Position numbers and translations under genes: made by a program. The notes beneath the pieces are model-generated. The model did no database searches and was not told where the DNA came from. It was given only the letters and a program-made list of their open reading frames with translations. From Eriocheir sinensis (Eukaryota > Arthropoda > Malacostraca > Decapoda > Varunidae): a DNA stretch of 64,000 bases. Every line of letters starts with the position of its first letter. Position 1 is the first letter of the stretch. Positions 11,743 to 22,689 of this stretch are shown here, in pieces. The stretch lies in assembly GCF_024679095.1 (NCBI RefSeq), contig NC_066522.1:8466114-8530113 (forward strand). The letters run 5' to 3'.

Positions 11743-11824
11743 ATTATCAGTAGTGACTGGGTATCAACAGTTTTAAGTGCGTTGGAAGTCTGAAGACCGT
11801 CGTCGAGATGTTGTCATCATAAAT
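11743..11824 (-). ncRNA. U35-like C/D-box snoRNA, tandem copy 3
   Basis: Box C at 11820-11814, D at 11750-11747. The only differences in the core are outside the antisense element, as expected if the guide is under selection. Confidence 0.72.
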
Positions 11825-12027
11825 ACACATCACACAACAAATCCAAAAAATACATACCCAGACACTGACTCTGTAGCAAGCCTTATTCATCATGTGCAGG
11901 CCATGGCACCGGTAGGCTCTCTTGAGGAAATTCTGAAGAACTTTATGCAGCTTTTATTCTGAAATAAACAAAAGAAAATCAATATAGATAGCACAGTTCC
12001 AAGTCAATACTCCCCTCTGATCAATGC

Positions 12028-12109
12028 ATTATCAGTAGTGACTGGGTATCAACAGTTTTAAGTGCGTTGGATGTCTGAAGACCGTCGTCGAGATGTTGTC
12101 ATCATAAAT
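12028..12109 (-). ncRNA. U35-like C/D-box snoRNA, tandem copy 2
   Basis: Near-identical to the copy about 287 bp upstream in the transcript. Box C at 12105-12099, D at 12035-12032. The flanking exon and intron are duplicated with it. Confidence 0.72.
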
Positions 12110-12314
12110 ACACATCACACACAACAAATCCATAAAATACATACCCAGACACTGACTCTGTAGCAAGCCTTATTCATCATGTCCAGGCCATGGCACCAGT
12201 AGGCTCTCTTGAGGAAATTCTGAAGAACTTTATGCAGCTTTTATTCTGAAATAAACAAAAGAAAATCAATATAGATGGCACAGTTCCTAGTCAATACTCT
12301 CCTCTGATCAATGC

Positions 12315-12396
12315 ATTATCAGTAGTGACTGGGTATCAACAGTTTTAAGTGCGTTGGATGTCTGAAGACCGTCGTCGAGATGTTGTCATCATAAAT
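12315..12396 (-). ncRNA. U35-like C/D-box snoRNA, tandem copy 1
   Basis: Box C ATGATGA (12392-12386), D CTGA (12322-12319). The core ACGACGGTCT is antisense to AGACCGTCGT of conserved 28S rRNA (the segment before GAGACAGG) and is followed by a D'-like CAGA. Human U35 has the comparable ACGATGGTCTGCGGATGTCC. Lies in an intron of the host gene. Confidence 0.72.
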
Positions 12397-13424
12397 ACAC
12401 ATCACACACAACAAATCCATAAAATACATACCCAGACACTGACTCTGTAGCAAGCCTTATTCATCATGTGCAGGCCATGGCACCAGTAGGCTCTCTTGAG
12501 GGTGATCAGCCCTGGCGTGGCTGCCATGATGCAACTTGCTGGGCTCATGCAACTCCCCAGGTTGATTGAAGTTCTGGACAGCATCTGGATAATTTTTTTG
12601 TACTTCACTGCCATCTGCAACAGAAATTTTACAATTAGATTCTTTCAACTGCCAAAGAAAACTCCTCCTTTTGTGATATTTTCTAAAGCCCTTCGAACTG
12701 AGTCACATGATTGTCCAATACAAGGATTCTGACTTTCTCATGCAGAGTAACCCTAAAATTACTTTTATGGGCCCCATGTTACATGTCAATGTTACTATGA
12801 CTTGAAATGAAATATGATAATAGATAAACTGTACCACACAAGTATTAGAAAAAGTCAATCAGAAACTCATTCCTGGTTCATGTGCTTAATTTACTATACC
12901 CCAAGATACTGATCAAACAAGTGGTTTCCAACATGTCTGATGGATGAATGGGGATGGGCACATCCAGTCACATTCATACTTTCATGAGAATAAATGTGCC
13001 ATGTTGCAATACACTCTTTCATTAGTTTTACATTTAAGTTGGAAATTGCATGTTCAATACTTTTTGGACAGTTGGACATTATTCAAGATATCAGAAGTGT
13101 CAAACTGACTGACTGGTGGCTACTGAAAGAAACCAGTACAAGTCTTGCGAAGTTTTCTTTGAGAAATTATTATTTGCTTTTCTAACATATTTGTAATGAG
13201 ATTGTAGTTTACCTAAAGCTACAGTCCATTCGCTCAAGCTGGATCCGTAGCTCCTAGCTAAGCAAGTCCAGACATTTCTGATATCCCGTTTTCCTTAAAT
13301 TGGTCAACTCACTTCTGCCACTGGAGGCCTCATCACATGCGCTCATTCAAAGCACAGTATATCTGAAAAGGAAACTTAGATCAGATCAATACATACAATA
13401 TTCAAAATAAAGAAATCAGCAACA

Positions 13425-13489
13425 ATATTCAGTAAAGAAGCTGACATCAAAAAATCTCAGGCGAAAGATGGTAAAGTAACATCATGGAA
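13425..13489 (-). ncRNA. U32/U51/snR39-like C/D-box snoRNA
   Basis: Box C ATGATGT (13485-13479), D' CTGA (13460-13457), a C'-like TGATGTC, and D CTGA (13432-13429). The sequence before D' (ACCATCTTTCGC) is antisense to 28S CGAAAGATGGT and resembles human U32, whose core ACCATCTTTCG sits before its D'. The predicted methylated base is an A, in line with the known A1511 (human) site. It lies in a 163-nt intron. Confidence 0.75.
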
Positions 13490-13637
13490 TTGTGAACTGT
13501 AAATAATTTTTTCTTTAATACATACCAGCCATACTGCTCCTCCTGTCCCTCCTTTGCAAAGTAATCAAACCTGCAATGGAAACAATGCATGAAAATAACA
13601 GCAAAGAAAGCAAAAATTAATACGAGACACTTCACAT

Positions 13638-13718
13638 GCAGTCAGTATCAACGAAAATTTCATCAGACAAGTTGCGTTGGATTCTGAAGACCGTCGTCGA
13701 TTTATTGTCATCTTAAGA
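13638..13718 (-). ncRNA. U35-like C/D-box snoRNA copy (variant box C)
   Basis: Shares the core CGACGACGGTCTTCAGA and CCAACGCA with the other U35-like copies. Box C is AAGATGA (13714-13708), one mismatch from consensus. Box D CTGA is at 13645-13642. A short outer stem GCAG/CTGC is possible. It lies in the intron between exons 14001-13931 and 13570-13526, beside an (AT)n tract. Confidence 0.65.
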
Positions 13719-13787
13719 TACTGCAACTACTTCTTTTAATAGACTATGAACTATAGTGCCCACAACATGCTCATAAAACTGGAAATG

Positions 13788-13897
<110 letters not shown>

Positions 13898-14354
13898 AGA
13901 GAATTATCAGATTTTTTTTAAATAACTTACATTTCTCAACTCGCATTGAAAACCAACACTGATGTGGACCGATTTTGGTAATTCTTGACGATGTCCATTG
14001 TCTGTAAGAGGGGAAAGAATATTATAATACTTCATAAGTGGAAGAATGCACAAATTAAGATGCACTACAATAAATTATTTTCATTATAGTTTTTCTTATC
14101 ACCTTATAAATTAAAAATACCTTGTAACTAATGATATCTAATGTGCGCCTACTTACAAATTTCTCGGGTAAAAAACCCTACCTACTAAGCAAGGTGCACA
14201 GACACTTCCCAATGGACAAGACATTGGAAATGAAACTTATAACTTTGGTGCACAATAGGGTTAAAAATATTTTAAATTTTTATATATGGGCTGGTAAATT
14301 TTTCAAATTATAAGCCTAAAGAAAAAAAAAAATTAAAACTAAGATTCTTAAAAT

Positions 14355-14480
14355 CCTTTGTTAGAGACGATCTAAGAGGCTCTAGCTGATTAATGCTAGA
14401 ATCTGCTGGTTAATCTTTATATTATTCTCCCATTGGGCAAATAGCTGAGTCATTTATTGAAACAGCTGATTAACAATGGT
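14355..14480. repeat. interspersed repeat, copy 1
   Basis: Shares GATCTAAGAGGC, ATCTGCTGGTTAATCTTT and CCCATTGGGCAAATAGC with 14765-14890. A shorter relative, with GGTCTGCTGGTG and CTCCCATCAGTG, lies at 17535-17600. Probably an old SINE family. No tRNA head was identified. Confidence 0.6.
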
Positions 14481-14764
14481 TGAGTAGGACACCTCAAAAT
14501 TCATAAAAATCTTACCAAAAGCAGACGTATCAAGGAGGCTTCCTCAGTCATCTAGCCCTCAGCTTTCCTGTGAGAAAAATAAGTGATAATTGAACCCCAG
14601 ATCATCTATAGGAAAACTGTCAAGAAAGCTCAATGAATGTCAAGGAAATTTTTTTTAAAAATTAAAAAAAAAAAAATAATAATAATAAATCAGTAATCAT
14701 GCTAAGCAATTACTTCATGCTAAAAATATAAAACAAAATGGGAAAATCTTCATGAGAAAAAGTT

Positions 14765-14890
14765 TTGTATTTGTCAAAGATGATCTAAAGAGGCCCAGGC
14801 TATGTGCCAGGATCTGCTGGTTAATCTTTGTTTGATCTCCCACTGGGCAAATAGCTTGAGTCATCATTTGAAACAGCTGATATCCAATGG
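14765..14890. repeat. interspersed repeat, copy 2
   Basis: Best match to the copy about 410 bp to the left, so local duplication is also possible. Confidence 0.6.
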
Positions 14891-16396
14891 TTGTAACAAT
14901 TGTCCTATCTCAAAACATCTCACTTTAGCAGATGCATCAAACCTTGTTACCTCACACCGTTCTGAAGCTCTAACTATAATATACATAAGAGTAGATTTCA
15001 AACCTATCTTTGCAAATAATGGTCAGAGGCTAGTCTAAAACTGATGATTTTTTTTTCATTGAGCTGATGAAAAAAAGCATTACATAAAAACAAATATAAA
15101 TGTTGCTGCTATCATCTTCCAGAAACGAAGCAAAGCAAAATCAAACTTAAAACCTGTATCAATCCACATTACTTTGATGTAAACAATACAATCGGATGGC
15201 ACTTACATAATATAATCCAGTTTCCAAGATTGAGACTTGGTTCTCTGTAAAAGCAAAACAAAAAAAATTAAAATCCTTGTATATGACTATATGATTCAAT
15301 ATGTAAAAAGTCAATTTTACAACAAGCACGACTCAGACAGGCAGGAGAAATTCATCATTACCTCAGCACAAGAAAGTGCGAACCAATTCTCCTTTATCAT
15401 CACGTTCACATATTTCACAAACATGTGAAACCTTCATAATTTCTAACCCTACAAATAGCACAATGCTGCTGATCAATCAAATGGAAAAAACAAACACCAC
15501 AAACATCAATCATAGTTCTGACTCCTGGGGTTTGTTTGTGTACATCTCTTACATCCAAAAGTGGCATTTTAGGTATCACATCATGAATACCCAATGTAAT
15601 GCTAGACACTAGGAAAACAATGCATGGCTATTATTTGTGTTAACCAATTTTTTTCAATTAGCATAACAGTGTTAAGGCTTGGTATCCTTATGTAGCATGT
15701 CCAGATACAGGAGGGATTACTGTAATACAATTTTACCGTAATGTTATAAAAAGCTTTGAAGCACAAAAATGCCTTTTACTCAAATTTGTGAAAAAATTGT
15801 TTGAAAGTTTGGTGGCCTCCTATATAACTATCATTGTAGATGAAGCAATTGGTAAAATTTCCTTAGTCTTTATCAAAAACAATTCAGTGTTCACTCATCA
15901 CTGCAGCAGTGGTCGTCTATGCAAGCAATTAATTGGCACCATATCTGACCTCATTGGAGTTGCCTTAACTTGCTTTATTTCAGAATGGCCACCAAACAGC
16001 TCTGGCAGCAACACATAACCCATAATAAGGAATAAAAAATGCCAATCACTTACAAACAAATGAGAAATTAACTTGACATCTTTCATCTAAATGCAGAATG
16101 CAGCCCATACACAAGTCGAGCAATTAAGCAAGGAATACATTCAAGCCTTCAATACTTTTTTACTTGTTTGGTAACCAAAAACCAACAGTATTCATTTCAT
16201 GACTTCACATACTACTTGCTCAGCTGAATAGAGAAACATTCTAATAGAAAAAAATACTGGTAGCTCCTGTAACTGTAGCAATATTCTATACTTACAGGGA
16301 GGTGGTTGAAATTCCATTGGTTCTTTCATATTACCTGTAAAGAAAAAAAATATAGCTACTAGGAGAATATAAAAATCAAATCAAAAATAATAACAA

Positions 16397-16468
16397 TGCC
16401 TCAGATTACCAAATCGTCAATAGTTTTCAGAGACTCTAGTCTGATTTAATGGATAATTTCATCATAAA
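16397..16468 (-). ncRNA. C/D-box snoRNA candidate targeting 28S GACTCTAGTCTG
   Basis: Box C ATGATGA (16465-16459), D' CTGA (16430-16427) and D CTGA (16404-16401), about 65 nt from C to D. The element before D' is antisense to GACTCTAGTCTG, which I recognise in conserved 28S rRNA (after GTTGAGCTT). The fifth-nucleotide rule would put 2'-O-methylation on a U. It sits in the intron between exons 16545-16587 and 16296-16334. Confidence 0.72.
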
Positions 16469-16726
16469 AAACAATATTAATCTATATCACTAGCTGGTTT
16501 ATAAAATACTAACAAGGATAATCTTTACTCAGTAAAATACTTACATGGAAAGCTCATCATCTGTTTCGTGTCACCTGAGCTGGTATTCTGAAATAAGGAA
16601 ATATAAAATTATTATTAACTTCAGAAACCAATGACATACTGTAACTAATACCAAGAATTTACAATTAAATCTGGATTAAAGAAATACCAAAAAATGTTAA
16701 GAGTTAATGAAGGATATAGTGTATAG

Positions 16727-17400
16727 TAGACTGGCACTTTGTGGTAGAAGTAGCAAGAGGACAGGACGGTTGCGAGACGGTTCGCCGACGTGCGACTTCC
16801 CCGACGGTCTCTGGACGGTTCGCCGAATCCTCGGCGAACCGTAAGTGAGAAGTAAGAAGGCGTAGCTTAAATATTTATGTAAAAGTGAGTTACAAAAAAT
16901 ATAACTATATTGGTATCAGAATGAGCATGAGAAAGTAGGAAAAAAGTAGATATGTAAGAAAATATGTATTAGTAGCAGAATGAGTATGAGAAAGTAGGAA
17001 GAAAGTAGATACGTAAAAAATAGTGTAGTGGGTGATATCTTGAATGTTTTGTCTACGTACGAATAATTCCCTAGCGATGAAAAAACAATTTGTTACCCTT
17101 ATTTAGTGTTTTAACGTGTTACAACAATTAAAGAAAAGAAAAACCTATCTTATGCTAGCATCATTCTTACTACCAGTGCCATCAGTGTTGGGTAAACAAA
17201 TGCGTTCATGGCTTCTAGACGGTATCGGTGAACTGGCACACCAGCAAATCGTTCTGCTGGACATTTCGCCGGTGAATGAGGATTACACCACTCTACTTAT
17301 GTAGGGGAAAATCCAGTTTTCACAGGACACCCAAATTTTCAACCTTTACGCTTCAGTCGCTAACTGTTGTCTGCTTATGTGCAGTTCCTACTCTTACTTA
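16727..17400. mobile_element. short dispersed DNA element with weak terminal inverted repeats
   Basis: Left end GTAGACTGGCACTTTG, right end (inverted) GTAGGAACTGCACATAA. A shorter relative with both ends lies at 33590-33715. The interior has GACGGTTCGCCGA repeats and a perfect 12-bp hairpin ACGGTTCGCCGA/TCGGCGAACCGT at about 16813-16840. A 62-codon frame at 17116-17304 is not recognised. Confidence 0.5.
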
Positions 17401-17604
17401 TTTTGTTAAGAATGTTGTTAAGTTCATCTCTACCAAGTCACTACACTAATGTATTAATCATATAGTATGGGTTTTCTATACCATCTGTAACCATACAAGG
17501 AAACTACATTAAATATAAACTGTACGAGACATTCTGAGGAAGACCAAGGCTTGGCTAGGGTCTGCTGGTGTTCTCAATTTTTCTCCCATCAGTGCAAAAG
17601 CCGG

Positions 17605-19330
17605 AGACAAAACTTGTCACGGCCAATTTTTGATGGAGGTAATACATAATTTGGATACTACTTAACCACAATGCTCTAAAAATAGCACCTACTATACATA
17701 CATAGCCTTGTGACTAAAAAAATATAACTAGTCCTCTTTGAAGTTTTGCATGCAAGGCTGCTATAGGCAATAGATTACTATGTTAGGTTAGTGGGGTTCT
17801 TTTAGTTGAAAATGCATAATGACATTTACTGAAAAATATTGTATTTGTCCTGGAGGGATTTTGTCCCATTTCCTCTTACTTTGAGTGCCATTAGTCTACC
17901 CTAATATGGCAGCCCAACCACAAGAATAGGGTGTAACTCTGGGTAAAAATATTGGAGGCTCATGCAGTCTAACTGGGTCCTTCACTGAGTTGGACCTGCC
18001 ATCTGTCTGGTGGCCTTGCTCAAGCTTCTGCCTGCAACCAGCTGGGGTCCAGCGAGGCTTAATTGACATTTTTTTGTACCAAACTAGGAAAACATCAGTT
18101 GTAAGTCACTCATGTTTACACCAAAAAGTCTGAGTGCCATACATTATTCATGTCATTGTAATGAACATTGTTGGCAAAATAAGAGCATCCATCGATATAT
18201 CCTACTACACTCCTTCCAGTGGTTAATAGGAATGCATCAGTGGCCTCTTTGGTAAATATTTCCATCATGCAAGAAAAGAGAAGTCAAACAAGTATGGCAG
18301 TGTCATGCTCTCAAAATCTTAGTAGTGATGAAAGGCGGTGTTGAAAATTTTGACACTCAACATTCCTCCAGCTGGCACACCATTGCCTCAACAAAATGCA
18401 TTCGTCTCTCCAATCAAGAGCACGGGAGGCTGTTTACACTGCTAAATATTTTGTACGCTGCCAGCAACAAGAATTATACTTACTTCATATTTCTAATTTA
18501 AATCAATATACATATATCTTTTGCATCTTGTATTATTATATTCACTATATGGAACGTTAAAAAACAACAAAGCATATGACGATTGTTTGTGGGGAAAAAA
18601 TATATTCAAATTTCCTTTCTTGCATTTCCCTTTTTTTAAATACTACAAGTAAGTCACGTGTCTGTATACCATAGCTATGAGAAAAATGTAATTTCTAAAT
18701 AATAGCAAAAAACTAGTAAGAAAAATTATTTGGACCTATGCCACAAGCATTTATTTTGGTAGTTCCACCAGGGCCACCAGATGGCAGGTGGAGCTCAGTG
18801 AAGGACCCAATTCCAAGATAATGAATATTAATTTCGTGTAAGGCATGATGCTCTATCACTTTTTTTTCCATGCAAAGCATTGAATGTCAATCAGCTGACA
18901 TTTTATTGTGCAAATAAATATATCCACGACCAGTCACTGTGTATTTTACCAGTATTACATGTATTGCACCAAAAGCTTACCTTGACCAAGCCTAATAAGG
19001 TTGACTCAACATGATTGTTGGCTAAACCCTGCCTGAAATCATCCAGAGAGCAGGGGAAGGGGAAGCGCCTGGAATTAGTGGAGGCCCACCTCAGCTGTGC
19101 CAATAACAGGCAAAATCGACCAAAGTAACCATGTGGCTGAACCACATGGTTAATAATCTTGCTGGTCTAGCTTAATACCCTGCTTTTTACTACCAGCCTT
19201 GGCAGACAAAAAGGTTGGCCAAGAGGTAAATGTAAACTTCCTTAATTTACAAGCAAAGACTTGTGGGTAACAAAAAATAATCACCATTAAACATCATGAA
19301 AAATTGTTGGAAAGCGTAGATTATAGTGAA
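17605..19330. other. no gene seen; one inverted repeat
   Basis: GGGTCCTTCACTGAG...CTGCCATCTG..GGTGGCC at about 17968-18010 recurs inverted at about 18765-18815. Otherwise no gene, splice chain or known repeat. Confidence 0.4.
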
Positions 19331-19339
19331 ATTAAGAAC

Positions 19340-19960
19340 ATAGGGAAACTGCAAGAGGCCGGGTGGCCTACACAGGGCAGCTCCAGAATCCCCCCCACTA
19401 CTCATGGTGGGTGAGGTGTAGTTACAGGGGTTACAGGTAGAGGCTTGATCCTCGTTATACCGGCGGTACTAGGCACGCATCCAGTACCCTGTCACCTTAC
19501 TGCACCCACACCTCACTGCCACCTGTTGTCCTCGTCCATGTAGCTATCCAGTCTACTCTTAAAATAAGCTATCGTCCCTGCACTAACTATGTGATTGCTC
19601 AGTCTATTCCATTCCCCCACCACCCTATTACTAAACCAATGCTTGCCTATATCTCTCCTAAATCTATACTTTTCTAATTTAAATCCATTACTACGAGTTC
19701 TATCCTGTTGGCTAATTCTCAGTACTTTACTTATATCGCCTTTGTTGTAACCCTTGACCCATTTGAATACTTCTATCAGATCTCCCCGCAGTCTTCGTCT
19801 CCCTAGTAAACGTGAGTTTAGATGTTTCAGCCTATTTTGATATGGGAGGTTCCTCAGCCCCTGAATCATCTTGGTCATCCTCCTCTGAACTGATTCTAGC
19901 AAGTTGATGTCCATTCTGTAGTGTGGGCACCAAACCTGGACAGCATAATCTAAGTGAGAA
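19340..19960 (-). mobile_element. CR1-like non-LTR retrotransposon 3' end
   Basis: A frame of about 130 codons with SVQRRMTKMIQGLRNLPYQN, RRLRGDLIEVFK and FSNRVVGEWNRLS, the C-terminal tail of CR1-like reverse transcriptases. Its 3' UTR (CTACACAGGGCAG, GTACTAGGCACGC) is shared with the element at 62.2-63.8 kb. 5' truncated near 19960. Confidence 0.85.
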
Positions 19961-20159
19961 TATTCATGAAATATGCTGATTTTTCAAGGCTGAACACAGC
20001 TTATGGCACATCCTTCCAGCCCATATAGTCACGCCTAGTTATCCCAGCTTGATTTATGAACTCAGGGGCTGGCGTGGCAACTTTTTTGGCCCATCCAACT
20101 TTCTCTGCACTTTCCTCGCCATGCTATGGAGCAGCAGGGGTGGCCAGCAGGGAAGCAAA

Positions 20160-20600
20160 CCCGCGCTGCTTGATGGAATGAGTCGGGAGCCCTCACCTCG
20201 TGGTTCCTCCTACAAATACCCACCACCTCCACCATCCCATAGCGGGCGCCAGAAGTTGAAATAGAGCGCTACTGACCTACTGGGGCTGCCGGATCCCATC
20301 ACGAGGAAATAACCCACACGTGGCCCCCCGATGCCGTCCCCACGAGGCGGCCCCAGCCCGCCCCACAGGCTGGCAGCAAGACGCCACTACAAGGCCTCGC
20401 GGCCCCCTCATCCCGCCGCCCGCCACCACCAAGGCGTCGCCCCTCACCCCTCACCTGCTGGCAGCCACGAGGGCACGGATGGAGTGGATGCACCACGGGG
20501 GGCCCGCAGCGTGCACGTGGACGTCCTGCTCCCTCCGCCGCCGCCGCCCGAGTAGGCCGAGGCCGCGTCGCGCCGCCGCACCTTCGCCACTAGAGGTTCC
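20160..20600 (-). promoter_or_regulatory. GC- and CpG-rich block, possible first exon and promoter
   Basis: A sharp rise in GC against the AT-rich surroundings. On the minus strand CCAGCAG|GTGAGG at 20455 is a good donor, so 20580-20455 could be a first exon. It is upstream of the snoRNA host gene in the right orientation. The link is inference, and the exon could belong to another gene. Confidence 0.35.
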
Positions 20601-21310
20601 AACTACCAATTATTTTTCGCGGGTAAATTGATGAAAAGTTTACATTTATCATTAGTATTGTCGTATCTATATCTTAAAATCCATCACCTTTGTATACACA
20701 TGAAAGTATTCATTTTTCTTGGAATTTTCCCCTTATTTACCTACCAAGGTTCAATGGCATGACATCCATAGATACTTACTCATAGAGTAATCTTGCAGTC
20801 ATCTTTTGAGGCCGATGGCTGCCACCTTACCACTGATATGACTTCCCCCATATTTGCCATATTTTCTTGTATATTTGGTCTGAATAACCTCTCGAAATTG
20901 ATGTCATTTGAAATTGTGTACTAAATTTGATTATCTATGTCCTGCATAATATTGGATACGTCTATCGCCTCACTGATGTCCTGTATTTGCAGAGTTACCC
21001 TAGCCTCAGATCATGGGTCTATTTGTGGGAAGTCCTGCTCAGCGTTGTATTTTTTTTATGATATTTCCTCTCACTTGATAGGACGATTGTTAATGGTACG
21101 TACAGTTGATACTGAGGGAGCTGGTTATGAGTTATGGATTTTGTAAACTCCAGGTCAAGCATATCGTGGTATAGAGGTTTTGCAGCTGACGTCATCAATG
21201 GGGGTGAGGGGGTAGCGCGGGCCTGCACGGCCATCTTGGTGGTCAGTGACGGTGGTCACTTATCAAAGCAAACCTTGGTGGCGGCTAAACAAGTGCTCTG
21301 TGTGTTCGTC

Positions 21311-21508
21311 ATGGGATACGTATGCTGTGCGGTTGGATGTGCTAACCTACACGGGAGAGATGCTGTGTCATTTTCTAGATTTCCAGAAAATCCAGAAGAG
21401 CGGGGGAAGTGGATAGCAGCTGTGAGGAGGGAAAACTGGCGGCCGTCTGCTTCATCTCGACTCTGCAGTGCTCATTTTGTCAGAGGTAAATATTACAGGC
21501 AAGACTGA
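21311..21508 (+). CDS. THAP zinc-finger domain protein, N-terminal fragment
   Basis: Starts MGYVCCAVGCANLHGRD and has FSRFPENPEERGKWI and RLCSAHFVRGKYY, giving the C2CH pattern (CxxxxC...W...CxxH) and the conserved Trp of THAP domains, which bind DNA and occur in P-element-type transposases and cellular factors. A GTAAAT after HFVRG could be a donor; otherwise the frame stops at 21506-21508. No downstream exon was found. Confidence 0.7.
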   Translation: MGYVCCAVGCANLHGRDAVSFSRFPENPEERGKWIAAVRRENWRPSASSRLCSAHFVRGKYYRQD

Positions 21509-21889
21509 TCAGATTATTACATGAGGTAACACCCATTTAGGTATTGCCCCGGGTCCCCTAGCTTACTGTGTGGCGGGGGATTACTCTGGAAGTTTGGAAC
21601 GGGAGTTACATGAGTTGGCGGAGGCAAACACGCATGGCGGCACTCAAGCAGGGGAAGAAAATAGGAAAAGAAATTCAGTGGAGGCAAAATGCACAGAGGG
21701 ACAGAGCTTCAGTGCTGGTTGGAGTATATAAGTGTACGCAGGGAAGTGACCGAGAGTGCGTAGTGTAAGGTGACCTGCCCTCACCTGCCCTCACCTGTCG
21801 TCACTTGCCCTCACCTGTTTGTCTGCCTGTGCTGCCTACCTGGGCCTACCTGGGCATCACTGGTCAGCAACAGATCGGCCAGGCAGAGG

Positions 21890-22115
21890 GACAGCCAGTC
21901 AACCGACCAGCCAGACAGACAGTCAGCCAATCAACCAATCAGCCAGTCAACCAGCCAACCAATCAGCCAGTCAGTCAACCACCCAGTCAGTTAACCAGTC
22001 AACCAGCCAGCCATCCAGTCGGTCAGTTAGACAGACAGTCACTTTACCAATCAGCCAGCCAATTAACCCACCAGGCAACCAGTCAACCAGACAGCCAGCC
22101 AGCCAGCTAAACAGC
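21890..22115. repeat. (YCAR)n tetranucleotide tract
   Basis: Degenerate four-base repeat of CCAG, TCAG, TCAA and CCAA units. It creates Gln/Ser/Pro-rich chance frames in all three forward frames. Confidence 0.9.
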
Positions 22116-22564
22116 CAGTCTACCAGTCTCCTCCTCCAAAAGCACTGATTTTTTCGATGTATTTAGCTTCGCAGCATTCTCAAGCGATCTCGCGTAATCA
22201 CTTAACACAAATGATGCTGAAGGTCCTGCCATTTGCCCGCGGACTTGACTTGACTTGGGGATGGGGCACACGTGGTCCGTCTGCTCACTCTGCTGGGGAG
22301 GTGACCACCAGCAGGTTTGCAGACGACGCACAAGGTGCAGACGACGCTATTTCGTGACGTCACTGCAAAACCTCTATAGAGCACAGCTGGAAGGGTAGCT
22401 AAGGAGACCATCACATTCTCATAAGCACCTGTTGGAGGATCCTTTAAAACTTTTTTTTCACCAAGGGAGGCAGCTCAAGGGGAAAAAAATATAAAAAGTC
22501 CGGTAGGCTTGGTTTTCCGGAATGCAAGGTTCATTACAACCGATCATAGGCTTTTTGTTTGTGT

Positions 22565-22680
22565 TTGTTTGTTTTTGTTTGATTGATTTTTTACATTCCG
22601 CCAATGACCCTGATAGGGTTCCTTAGTGGGTGGTCGGCACCAGCCCGTTCTGGCGCAGGCAAGTGTTTTATAGATGCGCA
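22565..22680 (-). mobile_element. tRNA-derived SINE, 3' part
   Basis: CACCAGCCCGTTCTGGCGCAGGCAAGTGTTTTATAG matches the 3' body of the SINE copies at 42-43 kb. The tRNA head is missing. Confidence 0.55.
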
Positions 22681-22689
22681 TCGTGTATC

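Larger units (their letters stand above)
11858..12446 (-). repeat. tandem exon-plus-snoRNA duplication (units about 284-289 bp)
   Basis: The segment from exon end GAGAGCCTACTGG through TGTCTGG|GTATGT and the following U35-like snoRNA is present three times. The repeated TGCGTTGGA lies at 11776, about 12062 and about 12350. The first copy of the exon (12432-12614) has a different 5' half, so the other two exons arose from its 3' half fused to a short AATAAAAGCTGC start. Confidence 0.85.
21172..22376 (+). mobile_element. TIR DNA element carrying a THAP domain
   Basis: Terminal inverted repeats TAGAGGTTTTGCAG(C)TGACGTCA at 21172 and, inverted, ending at 22376, flanked by TA on both sides. Inside is a THAP-type open frame and a (YCAR)n tetranucleotide tract (21890-22115). 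No transposase catalytic part is visible, so it is a deleted element or a THAP exon captured between the repeats. Confidence 0.65.

Noticed and set aside
13526..13570. Exon translating as FDYFAKEGQEEQYGW, suggesting a protein-coding host
   Set aside because: Neighbouring exons do not keep a frame with it and the duplicated exons contain stops. I kept the non-coding interpretation, with some doubt.
15340..15400. Further C/D snoRNA (ATGATGA with CTGA 15 nt later)
   Set aside because: No second CTGA at a proper distance; the same objection applies to GTGATGA near 15890.
21770..22148. Gln/Ser/Pro-rich frames in three forward frames
   Set aside because: A four-base repeat opens all frames at once; no start context, splice sites or conserved domain.
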